A stretch of 5,406 nucleotides of DNA, from the NCBI GenBank assembly GCA_030042855.1, contig JASHYU010000070.1, positions 1 to 5,406 on the forward strand, written 5' to 3'. The notes under the pieces were generated by a model. It did not search any database. It worked only from the letters and a program-made list of their open reading frames with translations, and was not told the DNA's origin. The stretch comes from Thermoplasmata archaeon. GTDB taxonomy: Archaea > Thermoplasmatota > Thermoplasmata > UBA184. Below, one piece after another: positions 1 through 3,838 of this stretch (within the stretch, counting starts at the first letter, position 1; every line of letters starts with the position of its first letter). The position numbers and the translations under genes were made by a program.

Positions 1-204
1 CCCGTTTCGGCGAACCTCGTCACGTTCGTGAACCCGGTGGTCGCCCTGCTGCTCGGCGTCCTGGCCTTCGGCGAGACGTTCCAGATCTTCGAGGGGCTCG
101 GCCTCCTCCTGGTCCTCGTCGCGCTCGCGGTGCTCGAGTTTCCGGGGCAGCCCCGCCCGTCGCCGCCCTCCGCTCCCGTGGGCGGGCCCGTCGCGCATCC
201 GTGA
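1..204 (+). CDS. EamA/DMT-family transporter, C-terminal fragment
   Basis: Only the last 67 codons are in the window. The reading frame is open from base 1 to a TGA at 202-204, so the gene begins outside. The fragment holds two hydrophobic stretches, roughly residues 5-23 and 32-46, joined by a short loop containing GETF. The pattern NPVVALLLGVLAFGE followed by a Gly/Leu/Val-rich helix is typical of the last two transmembrane helices of EamA (drug/metabolite transporter superfamily) proteins, where the conserved Asn-Pro and the Gly-Glu loop recur. The last 20 or so residues are Pro-rich and probably a cytoplasmic tail. EamA proteins are ten-helix inner-membrane exporters of metabolites or amino acids; the substrate cannot be read from this piece. 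The gene converges with the minus-strand gene at 239-979. The family call is fairly secure, the function is not. Confidence 0.8.
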   Translation, partial: PVSANLVTFVNPVVALLLGVLAFGETFQIFEGLGLLLVLVALAVLEFPGQPRPSPPSAPVGGPVAHP

Positions 205-219
205 GCCCCATCGCGGGGC
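205..219. repeat. Small inverted repeat between convergent genes
   Basis: GCCCC (205-209) and GGGGC (215-219) form a perfect 5-bp stem around a 5-base loop, directly after the transporter stop codon and inside the 34-base gap between two convergent genes. The position suits a transcription-end structure shared by both strands. There is no T-tract on either strand, and short GC stems are common by chance in such GC-rich DNA. Confidence 0.2.
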
Positions 220-238
220 GGCGGCGAGAGGTCCCCTA

Positions 239-979
239 CTACGGCGCGCGGACCGGCGCCGGGCCCCGCGCGACGCCGGGTCCCGTCGGAGCGAGGGCGT
301 ACTGCTCCGTCCGCTCGAGATACTCCGCCACCCGGCCCCGCGTCTCCTCCGCCGCGCTGCGCGTCTCGATCAGCGAGGTCGTCCACTGGCGGAGCGCGGT
401 CGCGCTGAGGTGGGCGGGCAGGCACGAGCGGGCGAAGTCCTCTTCGAAGTTCTCCCACGCGAGCTCGGAGCGGGCGCTGCCGACGAGCACGGCACTGAGC
501 AGGGCAGAGTTCGTCTTGGGGTCCGCCTCGTAAGCGCCGAGCACGAGACGGAGCTCCCCGATCCGCACGTCGGCGCGTTGGGGGTCCTGCACGATCTCCA
601 CGAGCGGGAGCGTGCACGACTCCGTGTGGGGGAGCGACGAGCGCGCGGCGGCGAACTGGCCGACGTGCACGTCGTGAAGCCGACGGACGTACATCTGCCA
701 CAGCTCGATCCCCTCCCGGATGACCTCCGCCGGGACCGTTTCGCCCCGCGAGATCCGTTCGGCCGCGTCCATCATCCGGCGCAGCAGGGGCTCGAGCACC
801 TCCTTCCGCTCGGACTCGAGCTCCGTGCGGAGCTCTTGGACCACCGCGGCAGTATCCGTCGCGGTCGCCTGGTCCTCCTCCGGGAGGGTCGACCCGTTCG
901 ACGCCCGCGGTCCCCGGAGCAGGAAATGGGTCCGGCGGGCGGGCTTCGCCGACTCGGGGCTCGTGACCTTCGCGCTCAT
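239..979 (-). CDS. Helical protein, hemerythrin-like layout without iron ligands
   Basis: This 246-residue protein runs from ATG at 977-979 to TAG at 239-241. I do not recognise a named family with certainty. Residues 1-45 are polar and probably disordered, residues 46-225 are strongly helical, and residues 229-246 are a Pro/Gly/Ala tail. There is no signal peptide or membrane helix. Helix one with the turn SRGETVPAEVI (77-87), the helix ending RRLHDVHVGQF (99-109), a third helix around 138-152 and the segment SELAWENFEEDF (171-182) followed by a Leu-Pro fall in the order and spacing of a four-helix hemerythrin (HHE) domain. By eye the ligand positions are replaced: Lys59, Val106, Tyr150 and Glu172 stand where His or Glu are expected, and only His102 remains. 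Iron or oxygen binding is therefore unlikely. The hemerythrin relation is an inference; a generic helical bundle is the alternative. The gene has its own candidate promoter and is 117 bases downstream of the oxidoreductase gene. Confidence 0.75.
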   Translation of the reverse strand: MSAKVTSPESAKPARRTHFLLRGPRASNGSTLPEEDQATATDTAAVVQELRTELESERKEVLEPLLRRMMDAAERISRGETVPAEVIREGIELWQMYVRRLHDVHVGQFAAARSSLPHTESCTLPLVEIVQDPQRADVRIGELRLVLGAYEADPKTNSALLSAVLVGSARSELAWENFEEDFARSCLPAHLSATALRQWTTSLIETRSAAEETRGRVAEYLERTEQYALAPTGPGVARGPAPVRAP

Positions 980-1004
980 GCCGGTTCCGGACGGGTCGGG
1001 AGGG

Positions 1005-1010
1005 ATAACC
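1005..1010 (-). promoter_or_regulatory. Candidate TATA-like box for the helical-protein gene
   Basis: On the minus strand this reads GGTTAT inside a G-rich context (GGGGTTATCC) and is centred about 28 bases upstream of the ATG at 979. That is the distance expected for an archaeal TATA box of a leaderless mRNA. No Shine-Dalgarno-like motif precedes the ATG. The box departs strongly from the consensus, but it is the only AT-rich spot in the gap and a matching GGGGTTAT precedes the tRNA gene. Confidence 0.4.
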
Positions 1011-1096
1011 CCCCCGTCAAGTCGGCGTGACGAGCGCGGTCCCCGAGCGGCCGAAGGAATCGGAGACCGCGCGCCGGCAACGGGCGGGAGTTCGGG

Positions 1097-2137
1097 TCAG
1101 GGGACGGGAAGCGCTTCCCGGATGGCGGGGGCGACCCGACGACCGATCAGGTCGATCGACCGGAGCATCTTCTCGTGCGAGACATCGGCGACCCCCATCA
1201 TGAACGTCATGCGCACGAGGCCGCCGAGGGCCCGGGCGTGGCGAACGATCTTCGCCGCGACCTCCTCCGGGTCCCCGACGACGAGCGCTCCCTCGGGCCC
1301 GTTCTGGGCCTCGAAGTCGTCCCGGCGGACCGGCGGCCAGCCCCGCTCCTTTCCGATCTCGGTCATGGCCCGGGCCCACCCGGGGTAGAAGTCCTCGACC
1401 GCCTCCTGGCGGGTCTCGGCCACGTACCCGAGGCTGTGCATGCCGACCCGCAGTGCGTCCGGCGAGAACCCGGCCGTGCGGCCGGTCTTCCGGTAGAGGT
1501 CCACGAGCGGCCGGAACTGGCGGGTCTCTCCCCCGATGATCGCGACCATGAGCGGGAGACCGAGGGCGCCGGCACGGACGAACGACTCCGGCGTGCCTCC
1601 GACCCCGACCCAGATCGGGAACGGGTGCTGGAGCGGGCGGGGGTAGATGCCCTGCCCGGTGAGCGGCGGCCGGAATCGGCCCGACCAGGTGACCCGCTCG
1701 TGGTCCCGGATCTTCAGGAGCAGCTCGAGCTTCTCGGTGAACAGCGCGTCGTAGTCCTGGAGCGAGTAGCCGAACAGGGGAAACGCCTCGATGAACGAGC
1801 CGCGTCCGGCGACCATCTCCGCGCGCCCCTGCGAGATCAGGTCCACGGTGGCGAATTCCTGGAAGACCCGGACCGGGTCCGCCGCGCTGAGCACCGCGAC
1901 CGCGCTCGTCAGCCGGATCCGCTCGGTCCGGGCAGCCGCGGCGGCGAGGATGACCGCGGGCGCGGAGTCGAGGAATCCCTTCCGGTGATGCTCCCCGATG
2001 CCGAACAGATCGAGGCCCGCGGATTCCGCCCGCTGGATCTGGATGAGGAGATCCCGCATCCGGTCGGCCGGAGGGGCGTGGTCGCTCCGCTCCTCGAACG
2101 CGGCGACGAAGCTGTCGATCCCCACCTGAAACGGCAT
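1097..2137 (-). CDS. Luciferase-like (LLM class) flavin-dependent oxidoreductase
   Basis: This 346-residue protein runs from ATG at 2135-2137 to TGA at 1097-1099 and has the full length of the luciferase-like monooxygenase superfamily, a cytoplasmic TIM-barrel fold that binds FMN or F420. Visible landmarks are FGIGEHH (45-51), TSAVAVLSAADPVRVFQEFATVD from about 78 to 99, GRAEMVAGRGSFIEAFPLFGY split across 104-124, PIWVGVGGTPES (174-185) and a C-terminal GDPEEVAAKI (288-297). The GRG-F-EAFPLFGY and GEHH signatures fit the LLM subgroup typified by Agrobacterium Atu2307 (PDB 2I7G), whose physiological substrate is not established. I would annotate class, not substrate. Whether the cofactor is FMN or F420 cannot be decided here; F420 is common in archaea, while this subgroup is usually described as flavin-dependent. 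It lies 179 bases downstream of the asparagine synthetase gene, so co-transcription is possible but not implied. Confidence 0.9.
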   Translation of the reverse strand: MPFQVGIDSFVAAFEERSDHAPPADRMRDLLIQIQRAESAGLDLFGIGEHHRKGFLDSAPAVILAAAAARTERIRLTSAVAVLSAADPVRVFQEFATVDLISQGRAEMVAGRGSFIEAFPLFGYSLQDYDALFTEKLELLLKIRDHERVTWSGRFRPPLTGQGIYPRPLQHPFPIWVGVGGTPESFVRAGALGLPLMVAIIGGETRQFRPLVDLYRKTGRTAGFSPDALRVGMHSLGYVAETRQEAVEDFYPGWARAMTEIGKERGWPPVRRDDFEAQNGPEGALVVGDPEEVAAKIVRHARALGGLVRMTFMMGVADVSHEKMLRSIDLIGRRVAPAIREALPVP

Positions 2138-2165
2138 GGAAACGCCGCTGTTACGGCCGGGGCGA

Positions 2166-2171
2166 CTATGA
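2166..2171 (-). promoter_or_regulatory. Weak candidate TATA-like box for the oxidoreductase gene
   Basis: On the minus strand this reads GTCATAG-like sequence within GAGCTCATAGTCG, centred about 31 bases upstream of the ATG at 2137. The spacing would give a leaderless or very short leader transcript, in line with the other genes here. The match to a TATA consensus is poor and read-through from the gene upstream is an alternative. Confidence 0.2.
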
Positions 2172-2316
2172 GCTCACGCCGTCGAGCCCGGCCGGGGCTT
2201 GCCCGCGCCACCGTTCCGGTCCTCTTTCGGGCGCGCACGACTTACTTCGAGCCTACGGTCGCACGATCGTTCCCTCTTGCCGCGCGGCGACCACGATTCG
2301 ACCTCGCCTTCGATCT

Positions 2317-3246
2317 TCACAGAATCGTCGGCTCGCCCGGAACCCGTCGGAACAGTTGCACGTCCCCCACGTGCCGGGTTCTCAGCAGGAATCGAACGAG
2401 CCGCTCGATGCCAAATCCTGCCCCGGCCGAGGGGACGAGGTCCCGCGCCACCGCGAGGTAGGCCTGAAACGCGGGCGCCGGCATTCCGTCCCGGGCGATC
2501 CGAGAACGTATCCGCTCGGGTTCCCACTCCCGCTCCGCGCCCGACAGGGCCTCCCCGAAGCCGTCCGGGTAGATCAGGTCGTAGTTGAGGAAGTGACCCG
2601 GGTCGGCCGGGTCCTCCCGATCGTAGAACTCGCGTCGATGGCAGAGCGCCCAGAACGGCTGGTGGTGCGCTTGGGAGGCCAGATCCTCCCACGACGATCC
2701 GTACTGCGCCTCGAGTTCATGGGTGGTGTACACCTGCCACGGGGGCACGAAGCGGGGTGGCTCGACGTCCAGGGCTGAGAATGCGGGGTGGTCGTGCAGC
2801 GCTTCTCCGAGATGGGCGAAGTAGCGCTCCATGAGCGTCCGAACCTCGGGCGCGCGAGCCCGGGGCAGCTCGAAATCGGCCTGAGTGAACTCGAAGAGAT
2901 GCTTACCCGAGGCGGATCGTTCCGGGCGTTCGAGTCGTACGTTCGGCGAAAGGATCCAGATCTTCCCCACGTCGCGTACGGCGATCTGCTTGTGGAGGAT
3001 CATGGAGTTCATCAGATAGAATCGTTGGCCGAGGTAGTCGATTTCCGCCGTCTTGAGGACGGAAGACCCCGGATCCGGCCCCAGGGGGTCCGTGCTGCGC
3101 CCGAGCATCACGGGCAGGAGCTGCGTCAACCCTTCCTCGTGGAAGAAGCGGGTGGTCTCCGACAACACCTCACTGACCAGACCCAGACGTATCCGCTGTC
3201 GTTCCCGTTCGTCCCTTCCGTCCGCCCCAGCGTGCGCTCCGCTCAT
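2317..3246 (-). CDS. Asparagine synthetase, archaeal class II aaRS-like type
   Basis: This 309-residue protein (ATG at 3244-3246, TGA at 2317-2319) is a class II aminoacyl-tRNA synthetase catalytic core close to AsnRS/AspRS but lacking the N-terminal OB-fold anticodon-binding domain. The characterised relative is the Pyrococcus abyssi AsnRS-related asparagine synthetase, about 294 residues, which makes asparagine from aspartate, ammonia and ATP through aspartyl-adenylate. Visible features: motif 1 region GLTQLLPVMLG (39-49); KTAEIDYLGQRFYLMNS (65-81); motif 2 PNVRLERPER (101-110) with Arg104 and Glu106, then HLFEFTQADFEL (116-127); the Asp-site strand NYDLIYPDGFGEALSGAERE (221-240); and motif 3 GAGFGIERLVRFLLR (275-289) with Arg282. 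Residues 1-15 are polar and poorly conserved, so the start could shift slightly. No tRNA-binding domain is present, so charging of tRNA is unlikely. It has an unusually long and structured upstream region with two candidate promoters. Confidence 0.85.
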   Translation of the reverse strand: MSGAHAGADGRDERERQRIRLGLVSEVLSETTRFFHEEGLTQLLPVMLGRSTDPLGPDPGSSVLKTAEIDYLGQRFYLMNSMILHKQIAVRDVGKIWILSPNVRLERPERSASGKHLFEFTQADFELPRARAPEVRTLMERYFAHLGEALHDHPAFSALDVEPPRFVPPWQVYTTHELEAQYGSSWEDLASQAHHQPFWALCHRREFYDREDPADPGHFLNYDLIYPDGFGEALSGAEREWEPERIRSRIARDGMPAPAFQAYLAVARDLVPSAGAGFGIERLVRFLLRTRHVGDVQLFRRVPGEPTIL

Positions 3247-3271
3247 TGTTCGTTCCTACCGAAGGCCCCCC

Positions 3272-3297
3272 CGAGTGACGCGAGATCGCGTCGCTCG
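3272..3297. promoter_or_regulatory. 26-bp near-perfect dyad upstream of the asparagine synthetase gene
   Basis: On the + strand CGAG (3272-3275), one mismatched base, GACGCG (3277-3282), a 4-base centre, CGCGTC (3287-3292), one mismatched base and CTCG (3294-3297) make a palindrome with ten paired positions per... arm-to-arm match and a single T/G mismatch. Its near edge is 25 bases upstream of the ATG at 3246, and it covers the start point predicted from the AATAAT box at 3321-3326. It could be an operator or a 5'-leader hairpin. No T-tract follows it on the minus strand, so it is not a standard terminator. Confidence 0.45.
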
Positions 3298-3311
3298 CCG
3301 GTTCGGGCCTT

Positions 3312-3443
3312 CTACGCCGGATTATTCCGCCCTCGGCCCAGCGGCACGAGGACGGAACGGAACCCGAGGAGGCGGAGCGAAGCGGCTCGGGACGGGTGGG
3401 GCACATCCCACCCCGGGCGTTCGACTCCGCGCCTCGACGACAT
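3312..3443 (-). CDS. Possible 43-residue leader ORF before asparagine synthetase gene
   Basis: ATG at 3441-3443 opens a 43-codon frame ending at TAG 3312-3314. The A of the ATG lies 27-28 bases downstream of the centre of the best TATA box in the window (TTTAAA, 3468-3473), exactly the leaderless geometry, which is the main reason to list it. The peptide is Arg-, Pro- and Gly-rich with no recognisable domain and ends N-N-P-A. Two consecutive AAT asparagine codons (3321-3326) are odd in such GC-rich DNA and sit upstream of a gene for asparagine synthesis. The ORF is short enough to be chance, and the AAT pair may instead be a second promoter box. The alternative is that 3443-3247 is a plain untranslated leader of the synthetase mRNA. 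Confidence 0.3.
   Translation of the reverse strand: MSSRRGVERPGWDVPHPSRAASLRLLGFRSVLVPLGRGRNNPA
3321..3326 (-). promoter_or_regulatory. Candidate proximal promoter box (AATAAT) for asparagine synthetase
   Basis: The minus strand reads GGAATAATCC here, an AT-rich island in GC-rich sequence, centred about 77 bases upstream of the ATG at 3246. A start point some 27 bases downstream would fall at the edge of the dyad at 3272-3297 and give a leader of about 50 bases. The same bases are the last two asparagine codons of the possible leader ORF, so only one of the two readings may be real. Confidence 0.3.
3394..3413. repeat. 7-bp perfect hairpin in the asparagine synthetase leader
   Basis: GGGTGGG (3394-3400) and CCCACCC (3407-3413) form a perfect 7-bp stem with a 6-base loop. 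It begins about 30 bases after the start point predicted from the TTTAAA box and lies inside the possible leader ORF. All but one pair are G-C, so the RNA hairpin would be stable even at high temperature. No T-tract follows it. Confidence 0.45.
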
Positions 3444-3467
3444 CCCGATCGGCTAGGGTCGCTTCCC

Positions 3468-3473
3468 TTTAAA
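3468..3473 (-). promoter_or_regulatory. Strong TATA-type promoter, distal promoter of asparagine synthetase
   Basis: TTTAAA, preceded on the minus strand by an A8 tract and GGTG, is the clearest archaeal promoter in the window. The sequence is symmetric, but the upstream purine-rich context (a plausible TFB-recognition element) lies on the minus-strand side. The predicted start is near 3443, where an ATG occurs. Transcription would proceed through the possible leader ORF into the gene at 3246-2317. A 27-base dyad lies immediately upstream at 3488-3514. Confidence 0.55.
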
Positions 3474-3487
3474 CACCTTTTTTTTCT

Positions 3488-3514
3488 GGAGGCTCCGAGC
3501 GACGGACCGCCTCC
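3488..3514. repeat. Bulged 10-bp dyad upstream of the TTTAAA promoter
   Basis: On the + strand GGAGGC (3488-3493) plus TCCG (3494-3497) pair with CGGA (3503-3506) and GCCTCC (3509-3514), leaving a 5-base loop and a 2-base CC bulge. All ten pairs are Watson-Crick. Relative to the start predicted near 3443 it occupies about -45 to -71 on the minus strand, where an activator site would be expected. It does not precede a T-tract on either strand, so a terminator is unlikely. Confidence 0.4.
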
Positions 3515-3711
3515 CCCGCCGTCAGGATCGAATCATCGTGTCCCGCGTCGCCTGGTGTCGTCTCGGCCCGCCAACGTCGCGCTGTCCCGTCGTTCCCGCG
3601 CTGATCGGGGCTCGGTCCTCCGCCGCGCGCGTCGCTTTAGGAAGCACGGTAACAGCTAGGTTGGTACCCGTTCCGGGCAAGACCACCATCAACCGAAGGG
3701 CTGGAAGGTCA
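3515..3711. other. Unassigned intergenic stretch beyond tRNA-Val
   Basis: Together with 3247-3514 this completes a 465-base region without a conventional gene. I find no protein-like frame: the long open frames on the + strand run into the tRNA and the ATPase gene and have shadow composition. Motifs of RNase P RNA, SRP RNA or C/D-box guides were looked for and not found. The only visible structure is an imperfect inverted repeat at 3659-3694 (outer GGTTG/CAACC, inner CCCG/CGGG), starting 17 bases after the tRNA 3' end. Confidence 0.4.
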
Positions 3712-3784
3712 TGGGCGCGGCCAGATTCGAACTGGCGACCTTCACCGTGTCAGGGTGACGTCATAACCACTAGACTACGCGCCC
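3712..3784 (-). tRNA. tRNA-Val (anticodon GAC)
   Basis: The 73 bases fold into a complete cloverleaf. The acceptor stem GGGCGCG/CGCGCCC has seven Watson-Crick pairs; the D arm is GTC/GAC with a TAGTGGTTAT loop region; the anticodon stem is TCACC/GGTGA around the loop CTGACAC, giving anticodon GAC (complement of 3749-3751), which reads GUC and GUU valine codons. The variable loop is five bases (AGGTC), and the T arm is GCCAG/CTGGC with the loop TTCGAAT. The discriminator is A73. No CCA is encoded: the genomic sequence continues TGACC, as is common in archaea, so CCA is added by nucleotidyltransferase. No intron is present. The gene lies 54 bases downstream of the ATPase stop codon and has its own candidate promoter. 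Confidence 0.97.
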
Positions 3785-3811
3785 GCCCGGGCGGCCACCT
3801 GGGCGCGGCTC

Positions 3812-3817
3812 ATAACC
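3812..3817 (-). promoter_or_regulatory. Candidate TATA-like box for tRNA-Val
   Basis: The minus strand reads GGGGTTATGAG, centred about 30 bases before the mature tRNA 5' end. With a start a few bases upstream of the mature end this is standard archaeal spacing. It shares GGGGTTAT with the box before the gene at 239-979 and is the only AT-rich spot in the 54-base gap. Confidence 0.4.
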
Positions 3818-3838
3818 CCAGCGGGCGGAACGGCTCGA

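Noticed and set aside
410..1030. Long open frame on the + strand opposite the helical-protein gene
   Set aside because: Shadow frame: composition is dominated by Arg/Gly/Glu/His with no family pattern, while the minus-strand frame gives a coherent helical protein.
1175..2461. 428-codon open frame on the + strand
   Set aside because: It lies antisense to the luciferase-like gene and runs into the asparagine synthetase gene; both minus-strand genes have clear family motifs. Long antisense frames are expected at this GC content.
3478..3485. T8 tract as a terminator for + strand transcription
   Set aside because: No + strand gene lies upstream within reach. On the minus strand it is an A-tract directly before a TATA box, which explains it better as promoter context.
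3487..3711. RNase P RNA, SRP RNA or C/D-box guide RNA
   Set aside because: A stretch on + near GGAAGCACGGTAACAG recalled SRP RNA helix 8, and the minus strand has an imperfect C-box followed by CTGA, but neither shows the required flanking structure or spacing.
3712..3784. tRNA-Val as an integration site
   Set aside because: No second copy of the tRNA 3' end and no integrase or foreign-looking composition in the window.
3785..3838. Frameshifted remnant of a Lon protease domain after the ATPase stop
   Set aside because: Only 54 bases separate the stop codon from tRNA-Val, and they hold a plausible promoter. There is no room for a peptidase domain.
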